Assembly: GCA_034336665.1 (NCBI GenBank)
Contig: JAPFBE010000081.1
Location: forward strand, 1 to 64,000
Direction of reading: 5' to 3'
Origin: Luscinia megarhynchos
Taxonomy: Eukaryota; Chordata; Aves; Passeriformes; Turdidae
Length of the DNA stretch: 64,000 bases
Shown here in pieces: positions 1 to 12,680 of the stretch. The position numbers and the translations under genes are program-made. Every line of letters begins with the position of its first letter. The first letter of the stretch is position 1. The notes under the pieces are model-generated. The model saw nothing but the letters and a program-made list of their open reading frames with translations, was not told the DNA's origin and did not search any database.

Positions 1-3000
1 AATTTGGGGGTTTTTGGAGGGAAAAATGGGGATTTTTGTGATTGGGGAAAAGGAATATTGATGGTGTTTGGAGAAAAAAACCTTGGATTTGGGAGGATTT
101 TGGGGGAAAATGGGGAAATTTGGGGGATTTTGGGGGAAAAACTAGGAGAATTTGGGGGATTTTGGGGGAAAAGTGGGAATTTTGGGATGTTTCAGCCTAA
201 AAAAGACCTTCCCAAACCCCAAAAAATCCCCCCAAAAAATCTCAGAGAAGTCCAAAAACATCCCTAAAAATCCCCCAAAAAAACTCCCCAAAAATATCCT
301 CAAAAATCCCCAAAGGTTAAAAACAAATCCCAAAAATCTCCAAAAGAAATCCCCAAAAATTCCAAAAAAATCCCCAAAAAATCCCAGAAAAATCCCAAAA
401 AAATCCCCAAAAAATCCCCCCAAATCCCAAAAATCCCAATAAAACCCCCAGAAATTAAAAAAAAATTAAAAAAAAACCAAAAGTTCCCCCCAAACCTTCT
501 CAAAGTCCTAATAAATTCCAATAAATCAATTCCCAAAACCTCATTTTCAGCTGCAAAAAAATCCAAGGAATTTTTTAGGTGCAAAACCAACCCAAAACTG
601 CAGAACCACCAAAAAAATCCCAGAAAACCTTCCTAAAATCCCAATAAATCCAAAAAAATCCCAATCAATTCCCCAAATCCCATCTTGTGGTGCCATTTCA
701 AAAACCTCAACAATTCAAGGTGTGAAACTGCCAAAAACAACCCAAAAAACCCCACAAAAATTCCAAACAAAATCTCCAAGAAATCCCTTAAAAATCCAAA
801 AGAAATCCCAATCAATTCCAAAAAATCCCCCCAAAAAAATCCCAAGAAAATAAAAAAAATCTCCAAAAAATTCCCAAAATTCCCCTAAATATCTTCAAAA
901 AATCCACAAAAATCCCCCAAAAATCTCCCAAAAAATCCGCAAAAAACCCAGAAAAAAAACCCTGAAAAAACCCAGAAAATCCCAAAAATGCCAATAAAAT
1001 CCCAATAACGTCCAAAAGAAATCCCAATAAATCCCAAAAGTAACCCAAAGAGTCAGAAAAAAAATTTAAAAAATCTCCAAAAAATCCCCCCAAAAAATAA
1101 AAAATAATCCCCAAAACCCCCCTAAATATCAAAAAAAAATCCACAAAAACTCCTTAAAATCCCCCCAAAAATCCCAAAAAATCCCAAATAAATAAAAAAG
1201 CCCCCAAAGAATAAAAAAAACCCAATAAAATCCAAAACAAATCCCACTAAATCAAAAAAATCCCCCAAAATAAAATAAAATAAAATCTCAAAAAGTCCCC
1301 AAAAAAATCCCCCAAAAAACCCTAAATATCCCAAAAAATCCACAAAAATCCCCCCCAAAAATCTCAAAAAATGTCAAAAAATCCCAAAAATCGCAAATAA
1401 TTCCCCATAAGCCTTAATAAATCTCAATCAATCCACATCAATTTCCAAAATCCCATCTTGTGGTGCCACTCCAAGAACCTCAACAATTTTTCAGCACAAA
1501 ACCAACAAAAAACACCCAAAAGCTCCCCCAAAAAATTGCAAAAGAATCCTCAAAAAAATCCAAAAAAATCCCCAACAAATCCCAATAAATCCCAATAAAT
1601 CCCAATAAATCAACTCCCAAAAAACCCATCTTCTGCTGCCACTCTAAGAAAAAACTCAACGATTTTAGGGACGAAACCGATGAAAACAACTCAATAAAAC
1701 ACCAAAAAATCCCCAAAAATAAAATAAAAAAAATCTAAAAAAATCTCCAAAAAATTCTTAAAAATCCTCAAAAAACTCCTAAAAATCCCCCAAAAAATCC
1801 CCCAATCCACCAATAAACCTTCCCAAAATTCCATCTTGTACTAATGCTCCAAGAAGAAACTCAACAATTTTTTGGCGCAAAACCGACAAAAACGACCTAA
1901 AAATCACCCTAAATAATCCCCAAAAAATGCCAAAAAATAAAATAAAAACCCCCAAAACAGCCCCAAAAACGCCCAGAAAATCCCAAAATTATCCCCAAAA
2001 ATCCCAATAAATTCCAATAAATAGATCCCCAAAAATCCAATCTTCTGCTACCACTCTAAGAAGAAACTCAATGATTTCAGGCGCAAAACCGCCAAAACCA
2101 ACACAATAAAACTCCCCTAAAATCCTCCCCAAATCCCCCAAAAACCTCCTAAAAATCCCCCCAAAAATCCCCCAATCCGCCAATAAAACTTTCTCAAAAT
2201 CCCAATAAATCCCAACAAATCAAATCCCAAAAATCCCATCTTCTGCTGCCACTCTAGGAAGAAACTCAACGATTTTAGGTGCGAAACTGCCAAAAACGAC
2301 TCAATAAAACCAAAAAAAAAATCCCAAAAAATATCCAAAAAATCCCCCAAAAATCCCAAAGAAAATCCTAAAAAATCACAATAAATGAATTCCCAAAAAA
2401 ACAATCTTCAGCTGCCACTCCAAGAAGAAACTCCACAATATTAAGCATGAAACTGCCAAAAACGATCCCAAAAAATCCCCAAAACAAATCTCAAAAGAAT
2501 CTCCAAAAAAACCCCCCAAAAAATCCCAATGATCCTTTCAAAATAAAAAAAAACTTCCAAATTCCCAATAAAACTTCCCAAAATCCCAATAAATCTCAAC
2601 AAATCAACTCCCAAAAAACTAAACTTCTGCTGCCACTCTAAGAAGAAACTCAACGATTTTAGGGATGAAACTGACTCAATAAAACCCAAAAAAATCCCCA
2701 AAAAATATTTAAAAAACCCAAAAAATCCCAAAAAATCACAAGGCACCCAATAAATCCCAACAAATCCCAAAAAATCCCAATAAATTCCCAATAAATTCCC
2801 ATCCTCTGATATGGCTCCAAGAAGAAACTCAACAACTTTAGGCTCGAAACCAATAAAAACGACTCAATAAAACCCCACAAAAAATAAAAAAAAAAAATCA
2901 AAAAAATAAAAAAAAAATCACAATGCACCCAATAAATCCCAATAAATCCCAATAAATTCCAAAAATCCCATCCTCTGATATCGCTCCAAGGAGAAACTCA

Positions 3001-6000
3001 ACAATTTTAAGCTCAAAACCACCAAAAACGACTCAATAAAACCCCAAAAAAACCCAAAAACTCCCCCCCAAATCCCCAAAAAATTTCTAAAAATCCCCAG
3101 AAAAATCCCACAATCCCCCAATAAACCTTCCCAAAATTCCATCTTGTGGTAATGGTCCAAGAAGAAACTCAACAATTTTTCGGCGCAAAACTGACAAAAT
3201 TGACCTAAAAATCACCCTAAAAAATCCAAAAAAAAGCCCAAAAAATCCCCAAAAATGTCAAAAAAATCCCAAAAAATTCCCAAAAAATCCCCAAAATTCC
3301 CAAAAAACGTGCAGAAGCTCCCACCTGTCCTGGCACTCCTCCTTCTGGTGCCTCTCCAGCAGGGACCTGGGGAACTGGCGGGCGCAGAAGCCGCCCTCGG
3401 CCAGACGCTCGCTCACCGCCTTTAGGCGCAAAATCGCCAAAATCTCCCCCAAAAAATCCCAAAAAATCCCCAAAAAATTCCAAAAAATTCTTTAAAAATT
3501 CTCAAAAAACTCCTAAAAATCCCCCAAAAATCCCCAAATCCACCAAGAGACCTTCCCAAAATTCCATCTTGTGGTAATGCTCCAAGAAGAAACTCAACAA
3601 TTTTTCGGCCCAAAACCGACAAAAATGACCTAAAAATCACCCTGAAAAATCCCAAAAAAATCTCCAAAAAATCCCAAAAAAAATCCCCCAAAATGCCCAA
3701 AAAATCCCAAAATTCCCAAAACATCCCAATAAATTCCAATAAATAAATCCCCAAAAAAACCAATCTTCTGCTGCCACTCTAAGAGGAAACTCAACGATTT
3801 TAGGGGCGCAAAACGCCCAAAACGACTCAATAAAACCCCCCAAAAAATCCCCCAAAATCCCAAAAAAATCCCCAAAAATCCCCAAAATTCCCAAAGAACG
3901 TGCAGAAGCTCCCACCTGTCCTGGCACTCCTCCTTCTGGTGCCTCTCCAGCAGGGACCTGGGGAACTGGCGGGCGCAGAAGCCGCACTCGGCCGGCAGCT
4001 CGCTCACCGCCTTCAGGCGCAAAATCGCCAAAATCTCCCAAAAAATCCCCAAAAAATTCAAAAAAATTCTTTAAGACTCCTAAAAAATCCACCAAAAAAT
4101 CCCCCAATCCACCAATAAACCTTCCCAAAATTCCATGTTGTACTAATGCTCCAAGAAGAAACTCAACAATTTTTCGGCCCAAAACTGACAAAAATGACCT
4201 AAAAATCACCCTAGAAAATCCCAAACAAAAGCCCAAAAAATCCCCAAAAATGTCCAAAAATGCCCAAAAAAATCCCAAAATTCCCAAAACATCCCAATAA
4301 ATTCCAATAAATAAATCCCAAAAAAAACCAAACTTCTGCTGCCACTCTAAGAAGAAACTCAACGATTTTAGGGGCGCAAAACGCCCAAAACGACTCAATA
4401 AAACCCCGCAAAAAATCCCAAAAAAATCACCAAAAATTCCCAAAAAACCCCCAAAACTCCCAAAGAACCCCCAGAAGCTCCCACCTGTCCTGGCACTCCT
4501 CCTTCTGGTGCCTCTCCAGCAGGGACCTGGGGAACTGGCGGGCGCAGAAGCCGCACTCGGCTGGCAGCTCGCTCACCGCCTTTAGGCGCAAAATTGCCAA
4601 AAATCTCCCCCAAAAAATCCCCCAAAAATTCCAAAAAATTCTTTAAAAATCCTCAAAAAACTCCTAAAAATCCCCTCCAAAAAATCCCCCAATCTGCCAA
4701 TAAACCTTCCCAAAATCCCATCTTGTCCTGCTGCTCCAAGAAGAAACTCAACAATTTTTCGGCGCAAAACTGACAAAAATGACCTAAAAATCACCCTAAA
4801 TAATCCCCAAAAAATGCCAAAAAACAAAAAAAAACCCCCAAAACAGCCCCAAAAAATGCCCAAAAAATCCCAAAATTCCCAAAAAATCCCAATAAATTCC
4901 AATAAATAAATCCCCAAAAAAACCAATCTTCTGCTGCCAATCTAAGAAGAAACTCAACGATTTTAGGCGCGAAACGCCCAAAACGACTCAATAAAACCCC
5001 CCAAAAAATCCAAAAAAATAAAAAAAAAATCCCCAAAAATTCCAAAAATACCCAAAAAATCTCCAGAAGCTCTCACCTATCCTGGCTCTTCTTCTTCTGG
5101 TGCCCCTTCAAGAACCTCAACAATTTTATGGGCAAAAACCCACCAAAACACCTTCCCAAAATCCCAAAATCATCCCAAAAATCACCCGAAAAAATCCCAA
5201 AAAATTACCAAAAGATTCCCAAAAAATCTCAAAAATCCCTAAAAAATCTCCAAAAAAAGTCAAAAAAAAAAAAAAAAAAATCCCTAAAAAAGCCTTCCCA
5301 ATAAATCCCAATATATTCCCAAAAATCCAGTCCACTGGTATCGCTCTGAGAAGAAACTCAACGATTTTAGACGCGAAACGGCCGAAAATGACTCAATAAA
5401 ACCCACAAAAAATCCCAAAAAATCCCAAAAAAATCACAAAAAACCCCCAAAATTCCCAAAGAACCCGCAGAAGCTCCCACCTGTCCTGGCACTCCTCCTT
5501 CTGGTGCCTCTCCAGCAGGGACCTGGGGAACTGGCGGGCGCAGAAGCCGCACTCGGCCGGCAGCTCGCTCACCGCCTTTAGGCGCAAAATTGCCAAAAAT
5601 CTCCCCCTAAAAATCCCAAAAAATCCCCCAAAAATTCCAAAAAATTCTTTAAAAATCCTCAAAAAATCCCCCCAAAAAAACCCCAAATCCACCAATAAAC
5701 CTTCCCAAAATCCCATCTTGTCCTGCTGCTCCAAGAAGAAACTCAACAATTTTACGGTGCAAACCCAACAAAAACGACCTAAAAATCACCCTAAATAATC
5801 CCCAAAAAATGCCAATAAATAAAAAAAACACCCCCAAACATCCCAAAAAAATACCCAAAAAATCCCAAAATTCCCAAAACATCCCAATAAATTTCAATAA
5901 ATAAATCCCCAAAAAAACCAAACTTCTGCTGCCACTCTAAGAAGAAACTCAACGATTTTAGGCGCGAAACGCCCAAAACGACTCAATAAAACCCCCAAAA

Positions 6001-6616
6001 AATCCCAAAAAAATCCCCAAAAACCCCCAAAATTCCCAAAGAACCTGCAGAAGCTCCCACCTGTCCTGGCACTCCTCCTTCTGGTGCCTCTCCAGCAGGG
6101 ACCTGGGGAACTGGCGGGCGCAGAAGCCGCACTCGGCCGGCAGTTCGCTCACCGCCTTTAGGCGCAAAATCGCCAAAATCTCCCAAAAAATCCCCAAAAA
6201 TTCAAAAATATTCTTTAAAAATCCTCAAAAAATCCGCCAAAAAATCCCCCAATCCACCAATAAACCTTCCCAAAATCCCATCTTGTCCTGCTGCTCCAAG
6301 AAGAAACTCAACAACTTTTCGGCGCAAAACCGACAAAAATGACCTAAAAAATCACCCTAGAAAATACAAAAAAAAATCCCAAAAAATCCCCAAAAATGCC
6401 CAAAAAATCCCAAAATTCCAAAAAAATCCCAATAAATTCCAATAAATAAATCCCCAAAAAAACCAATCTTCTGCTGCCACTCTAAGAAGAAACTCAACGA
6501 TTATAGGCACAAAACGCCCAAAACCGACTCAATACAACCCCCAAAAAATCCCAAAAAATCCCAAAAAAATCCCAAAAAACCCCCAAAATTCCCAAAGAAC
6601 CTGCAGAAGCTCCCAC
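1..6616. repeat. ZFTRAF1 intron 2 (part): A/C-rich interspersed array
   Basis: The plus strand is almost entirely runs of A broken by short C runs (AAAAATCCC-type units). Set into it are about 20 copies of a roughly 75-bp element built around AAGAAGAAACTCAACGATTT, for example near 1641, 1850, 2056, 2255, 2425, 2640, 2818, 2990, 3165, 3580, 3790, 4150, 4346, 4740, 4944, 5349, 5730, 5940, 6300 and 6486. Two sister forms alternate: one preceded by CTGCTGCCACTCTAAG and one by GCTCCAAG, with different 3' tails. From about 3.3 kb rightwards the units also carry exon fragments, described separately. I could not match the 75-bp element to any gene or transposon. The stretch lies downstream of ZFTRAF1 exon 2 on the minus strand, so it is intronic. 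Confidence 0.85.
3325..6158 (-). pseudogene. ZFTRAF1: Six tandem partial copies of the 3' end of ZFTRAF1 exon 2, each with splice donor
   Basis: Fragments at 3325-3422, 3916-4013, 4485-4582, 5077-5110 (short and degenerate), 5481-5578 and 6061-6158 repeat the last roughly 98 bases of exon 2 (6617-6714). On the minus strand they read [20 protein letters not shown] and onward to QKEECQDR, followed by the same GTGGGAGCT donor. Start-to-start spacing is about 591, 569, 592, 404, 580 and 556. The copy furthest from the exon is the most diverged of the full-length copies ([10 protein letters not shown]). All but the short copy keep the frame open. Each full copy begins at the same junction, where GCGCCTAAAG or GCGCCTGAAG runs into GCGGTGAGC, with no good acceptor, so they are probably not spliced as exons. 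They look like by-products of an intron array whose unit overlaps the exon end. Confidence 0.9.
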
Positions 6617-6855
6617 CTGTCCTGGCACTCCTCCTTCTGGTGCCTCTCCAGCAGGGACCTGGGGAACTGGCGGGCGCAGAAGCCGCACTCGGCCGGCAGC
6701 TCGCTCACCGCCTTCTCCACGGCCAGGTTGCGGCAGCAGAGGCTCTTGGAGATCTCGCAGCGGCAGTTGGGGCACGTGGCCTGTTCCTCCTTCAGCCGCG
6801 AGTCGGCCAAGAGGTGGATGAAGCACCCAGCACACATCAGGTGCCCGTTGGTGCA
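6617..6855 (-). CDS. ZFTRAF1: ZFTRAF1 (CYHR1) exon 2: RING/TRAF-type zinc-finger core
   Basis: This exon encodes the cysteine/histidine-rich core of ZFTRAF1. On the minus strand it reads [20 protein letters not shown], then [20 protein letters not shown], then [20 protein letters not shown] and ends EECQD. The order and spacing of Cys and His match the vertebrate protein nearly residue for residue, and the frame is fully open. The acceptor is TTTTTTGCAG before TGCACC, and the donor is GTGGGAGCT after CAGGACAG. The RING is completed by Cys residues in exon 1. The TRAF-like C-terminal half must lie in exons to the left of position 1. The family is thought to act as a zinc-binding adaptor; its biochemical role is poorly known. 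Both ends of this exon are copied into the flanking introns, but the middle is single copy. Confidence 0.95.
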
Positions 6856-6867
6856 CTGCAAAAAATA

Positions 6868-9535
6868 AAATTTGGAATATTTAAGATTTTTTCCTATTTT
6901 ATTTCCCTTTTTTTCTCCTATTTTTTCCTGATTTTTTCCTAATTTTTTCTCCTTTTTTCAGTATTTTTTTCACATTTTTTTCCTACTTTCCGCCTCTTTT
7001 TTTGCCAAATTTTCTGCCATTTTTCCTACTTTTTTTCTTAATTTTTCCCCCATTTTTCTCATTTTTTCCCATTTTCTTCCTATTTTTCCCATTTTCCCCC
7101 ACTTTCTTCCTGTTTTCGCCATTTTTCTCATTTTTTTCCCTTTTTCCTCTTTTTTTCCCATTTTCCCCACTTTTTCCATTCTTTTCTAATTTTTTGCCTT
7201 CTTTTTCCTCCATTTTTCCCCATTATTTCACCTTTCTGTCTGATTTTTTTTTCTTTTTTTTCCCAGGTTTTCCATTTTTTTGCCATTTTTTCCCATTTAT
7301 CCCTCAAGTTATTTCCCCAGCAGGTGGATGAAGCACTAGCACACATCAGGTGCCCGTTGGTGCACTGGAAAAAAAATAAAATTTGGAATATTTGGGATTT
7401 TTTTCCCTATTTTATTTCCCTTTTTTCCCCCTATTTTTTCCCTATTTTTTCCCTATTTTTTCCTGATTTTTTCCTACTTTTTGATATTTTTTCCCCTTTT
7501 TCTCGCATCTTTTTTCACATTTTTTTCCCTATTTTCTCCCTCTTTTTTTGCCAAATTTTCTGCCATTTTTCCTACTTTTTTTCCAACTTTTTTTTCCTAA
7601 TTCTTCCCCCATTTTTTCTATTTTTTTCCCATTTTCTTCCTATTTTTCCCATTTTCCCCCACTTTCTTCCTATTTTCCCCATTTTTCTCACTTTTTTCCC
7701 TTTTTCCTCATTTTTTCCCATTTTCCCCACTTTTTCCATTTTTTTCTAATTTTTTGCCTTCTTTTTCCTCCATTTTTCCCCATTATTTCACCTTTCTGTC
7801 TGATTTTTTTTTCTTTTTTTTCCCAGGTTTTCCATTTTTTTGCCATTTTTTCCCATTTATTCCCGTTATTTCCCCAGCAGGTGGATGAAGCACCCGGCAC
7901 ACATCAGGTGCCCGTTGGTGCACTGGAAAAAAAGAAAATTTGGAATATTTGGAATTTTTTCCTATTTTATTTCCCTTTTTTCCCCCTATTTTTCCCTATT
8001 TTTTCCTATTTTTTCCTGATTTTTTCCTACTTTTTTGATATTTTTTCCCCTTTTTTCGGTATCTTTTTCACATTTTTTTCCTATTTTCCCCCTCTTTTTT
8101 TGCCAAATTTTCTGCCATTTTTCCTACTTTTTTCCAACTTTTTTTCCTAATTCTTCCCCCATTTTTCTCATTTTTTCCCATTTTCTTCCTATTTTTCCCA
8201 TTTTCCCCCACTTTCTTCCTATTTTCCCCATTTTTCTCACTTTTTTCCCTTTTTCCTCAATTTTTTCCCATTTTCCCCACTTTTTCCATTTCTTTCTAAT
8301 TTTTTGCCTTCTTTTTCCTCCATTTTTCCCCATTATTTCACCTTTCTGTCTGATTTTTTTTTCTTTTTTTTCCCAGGTTTTCCATTTTTTTGCCATTTTT
8401 TCCCATTTATCCCCGTTATTTCCCCAGCAGGTGGATGAAGCACCCAGCACACATCAGGTGCCCGTTGGTGCACTGGAAAAAAATAAAATTTGGAATATTT
8501 GGAATTTTTTCCTATTTTATTTCCCTTTTTTCCCCCTATTTTTCCCTATTTTTTCCTATTTTTTCCTGATTTTTTCCTACTTTTTTGATATTTTTTCCCC
8601 TTTTTTCAGTATTTTTTTCACATTTTTTTCCTATTTTCCCCCTCTTTTTTTGCCAAATTTTCTGCCATTTTTCCTACTTTTTTCCAAATTTTTTTCCTAA
8701 TTATTCCCCCATTTTTCTCATTTTTTCCCATTTTCTTCCTATTTTTCCCATTTTCCCCCACTTTCTTCCTGTTTTCCCCATTTTCTCACTTTTTTCCCTT
8801 TTTCCTCTTTTTTTCCCATTTTCCCCAATTTTTCCATTTCTTTCTAATTTTTTGCCTTCTTTTTCCTCCATTTTTCCCCATTATTTCACCTTTCTGTCTG
8901 ATTTTTTTTCTTGTTTTTCCCAGTTTTCCCATTTTTTTGCCATTTTTTCCCATTTATTGCCGTTATTTCCCCAGCAGGTGGATGCAGCACCCGGCACACA
9001 CCAGGTGCCCCTTGGTGCACTGGAAAAATAAATATTATTCCATTTTTCCCACTTTTTTCTAATTTTTTTAAATTTTTTTGTGATTTTTTCCATGTTTGTT
9101 TCCAATTTTTTCCGACTTTTTTTCCGATTTTTTCCGTGTTTTTCCCCATTTTTTTCCCAAGTTTTTTCCCCATTTTTCCTTTCTTTTTTGGTATTTTTTC
9201 CTATTCTTTTCCCACTTTAGCCCCATTTTTTCTGCTTTTTTTCCCATTTTTTCTTATCATCATCTTATTTTCTTATTTTCTTATTATTCTATTTTTTCCC
9301 ACTTTTTTCCAATTTTTTTCCAATTTTTTTCTGATTTTTCCATGGTTTCCCCAATTTTTTTCCATTTTTTTCCTGATCTTTCTATATTTTTCCCCAATTT
9401 TTTTTCCAATTTTTTTTCATATTTTTTCCCCAAGTTTTTTTGTACTTTTCCCCATTTTTCCTTTCTTTTTTGGTATTTTTTCCTATTCTTTTCCCACCTT
9501 TCCTTCATTTTTTCCCCTTTTTTTTCCCTGTTTTT
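6868..9535. repeat. ZFTRAF1 intron 1: polypyrimidine array with ~550-bp unit
   Basis: Over 2.6 kb the plus strand is nearly all T and C (TTTTTCCCATTTTT-type), so the ZFTRAF1 pre-mRNA here would be purine-rich. A unit of about 550 bp recurs three to four times with very similar sequence, each ending in TTATTTCCCCAG followed by a short exon-like fragment. After about 9030 the exon fragment disappears and a related but different T/C array continues to about 9535. The long stop-free frames here are composition artefacts (Phe/Pro/Ser or Lys/Glu strings). Confidence 0.88.
7321..9019 (-). pseudogene. ZFTRAF1: Four tandem partial copies of the 5' end of ZFTRAF1 exon 2, each with splice acceptor
   Basis: Fragments starting (minus strand) at 7364, 7922, 8472 and 9019 repeat the first roughly 46 bases of exon 2, reading [16 protein letters not shown]. 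Each is preceded by a T-rich tract and CCAG, so each carries a plausible 3' splice site. After LL the copies run directly into GGGAAATAA, so a pseudo-exon spliced here would read Gly-Lys-stop instead of ADSRLK. Spacing from the true exon is about 509, 558, 550 and 547. The first copy has a small deletion (the GCCGGG or GCTGGG equivalent is GCTAG). The fourth has several substitutions, so the oldest-looking copy is again the most distal. Confidence 0.9.
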
Positions 9536-11945
9536 TCCAATTAATCAATTAGCCAAATAACCAATTAATCAATATCTGGATCAATTAATCAATTACCCAA
9601 TTAATCAATATCTGGATCAATTAATCAATATCTGGGTCAATTAATCAATTACTCAATTAATCAATATCTGGATCAATTAACCAATCAATTATCCAAATCA
9701 TTAGTTAATCAATTAATTACTTAAGCAATTAATCAATGACCTAATGAATGAACCAATTAATCAATACCTGGATCAATTAATCAATTATCCAATTAACCAA
9801 TTAATCAGTGAACTAATTAATCAAGTACCCAATGACCCATTGAACCAATTAATCAATGAATCAATTAATTGATTAATCAATGAACTGATGCCTGGGTCAT
9901 TTAGCCAACCAATCAAATAACCAATTAATCAATGAATCAATTAATAAATGAATCAATTAATCAATGCCTGGATCAATCAAACAATGATCAATAAACCCAT
10001 TAATTAATCAATGAACTCATTAAAAAATTAATCAAGTAAGATTAATCAATGACCTAATTAACTCATCAATCAATGAACCAATTAACCCATTGATCAATGA
10101 ACCAATCTCAAGATCAATTAATCAGTTACCCAAGTAATCCATTACCCAATTAATCAGTGACCCAATTAATCAATGACCCTATTAACCAATTACTCAGTTA
10201 CCCAATTAATCAATGACCCAATTAACTAATTAATCAATTTCCCAGTTTCCCAATTAATCAGTTGCCCAATTAACTGATTTACTTATTACCCCATTAATCA
10301 ATTACCCTATGAACCAATTAATTAATTACCCAATTACCAATAACCAATTCAGTGATTGCCCATATAATCAATTAATTAACTACTCAAATAACAAATTATC
10401 TAATAAGTTAGTCAATTAATCAATGATGCAATTATTCCATTAATTATGCAATTAATCAACTACTCAATTATCGCCTAAATCAACTTTCCAATGATCCAAT
10501 TAATCAATGCCACAATTAACCAATTATTTAATTACCCAATTAACCAATTATCTATTAATCAATGATCCAATTACCCAATTAATCAATAACTGATCTAATC
10601 AACTACCCGATAAATCAATTACTGGGTTATCAATTAGGCTGTTCATAATTACTCCCTTAATCAATAATCAGCTAATTAATCACTCAATGACCCAGTTAAT
10701 CAATTACCCAGGTCATAAATTATGCAATTAATCAATTACTCAATTAATCAATGACCCAGTTAATCAATTACCAAATTACCCAATTAATCCATAATCCCAT
10801 TAATTACCCAATTATTCAATTACTCAATGATCCAATTACTCAATTAATCAAATACCCTGTTCATAAAGTATTCAATTAATCAATGACCCAATTACTCAAT
10901 TTCCCAATTAATTAATGAGCCAATGACCCAATCATTCAATTAGTCAATTAATCAATTACCCAATTACCCAATTAATCAATTAATCAATGACCCAATTACT
11001 CAATTTCCCAATCAATCAATTTCCCAATGACCCAATTAATCAATTACCCAACTACTGGATTACCCAACTAATCAATTACACCATTAATTAATTACCCAAT
11101 TAATCAATTACCCAATGACCCAATGACTCAATTAATCAATTACCCTGCTCATAAATTATGCAATTAATCAATGACCCCATTAATCAATTACTGAATTAAT
11201 ACATTGTCCCATTAATTAATCACTAAATTTATCAATTATCCAATTAATCAATTACCCAATGATCCAATTATTCAATTAATCAATTAAGCAGTTACCCAAG
11301 TAATTAAGTACCCTGTTCATAAATTATGCAATTAATCGATTACCTAATTAATCAATTGTCCAATTAATTAATTAATCACCCAATTTATCAATTAATCAAT
11401 TTCCCAGTTAATCATTTACCCCATGACTCAATTACCCAATTAATCAATTACCCAATGACCCAATTACCCAATGACTAAATTACCCAATTAATTAGCCAAT
11501 GACCCAATTAATTAATTAGCCAATGACCCAATTAATCAATTACCCAATTAATCAATTACCCTGTTCATAAATTATGCAATTAATCGATTACCCTGTTCAT
11601 AAAATATGCAATTAATCCATTACCTAATTATCAATTGTCCAATTAATTACCCAATTTATCAATTAATCAATTATCCCATTAATTAATTACCAATGACCCA
11701 ATTTATCAATTAGCCAATTAATCAATTACCCAATGACCCAATTAATCAATTACCCAATTAATCAATTACCCTGTTCATAAATTATGCAATTAATCGATTA
11801 CCTAATTATCAATTGTCCAATTAATTAATTTATCAGTTAATCAATTATCCCATTAATTAATTACCCAATTACCCAATTAATCAATTACCCAATCAATCAA
11901 TTTCCCAATTAATCCACCACCCAATTAATCAATTAATCAATTAAT
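9536..11945. repeat. AT-rich array of AATTAATCAATTACCC-type units with period near 10 bp
   Basis: About 2.4 kb of irregular repeats of CAATTAATCA and CAATGACCCA, in ZFTRAF1 intron 1. From about 10.6 kb rightwards a higher-order element appears: CCTGTTCATAAATTATGC followed by AATTAATCGATTACC. It is recognisable near 10706, 10856, 11144, 11310, 11559, 11590 and 11770. The array is far more AT-rich than anything else in the window, ends abruptly at about 11945, and has no open frame of note. Confidence 0.9.
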
Positions 11946-12680
11946 GGGGTCCCACGCTGGAGATTTGGGAACTGGAGGGACTTGAGGGGGGTTTGGTGGC
12001 CCTGGGGAGGTTTTGGTGGCCCTGGAGGGACTTTGGTGGCCCCGGGCAGGGATTTGGTGGCCACAAAGGGACAAGGACAGTTTGGTGGCCCCAGGCAGGA
12101 GTTTGGTGGCCCCTGGGACAGTTTGGTAGCCCTGGAGGGGGTTTGGTGGCCCAGAAGGGCACAGGAACTCTGGGATGCTTTTGGTGGCCCATGAGGGGAC
12201 TTTGGTGGCCCAGGGGAATTTGGTGGCCCCAGGCAGGAGTTTGGTGGCCCAGGAGGGGTCAAGGACAGTTTGGTGGCCCCTGGGACAGTTTGGTAGCCCT
12301 GGAGGGGGTTTGGTGGCCCAGAAGGGCACAGGGACTCTGGGGACGCTGTTGGTGGCCCATGAGGGGACTTTGGTGGCCACTGAGAGAGTTTGGTGGCCCC
12401 AGGCAGGACTTTGGTGGCCTTTGAGGGGGCTTGGGTGGCCCTGGGGAGGATTCAGTGGCCCAGGAGGGCACAGGGACTCTCTGGGATGCTTTTGGTGGCC
12501 CTGGAGAGACTTTGGTGGCCATGAGGTGACAACGGTGGCCATGACAGGAGTTTGGTGGCCCCAGGCAGGAGTTTGGTGGCCTTTGAGGGGGTTTGGGTGG
12601 CCATGAGGGACTTTGGTGGCCCTGGGGAGGATTCAGTGGCCCAGAAGGGCCCAGGGACATTCTGGGACATTTTTGGTGGC
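11946..12680. repeat. GC-rich minisatellite, TTTGGTGGCCC-containing units
   Basis: Irregular units of roughly 25-30 bp all contain TTTGGTGGCCC, usually followed by CAGGCAGGAG, TGGGACAG or GGAGGG. A longer unit of about 190 bp can be followed twice (around 12090-12190 and 12230-12340). It lies in ZFTRAF1 intron 1. The reading frames through it are open by composition only. Confidence 0.85.

Noticed and set aside
8035..9560. Phe/Pro/Ser-rich hydrophobic frames resembling membrane proteins
   Set aside because: Translation of a T/C-only array; the exon fragments within it are on the other strand.
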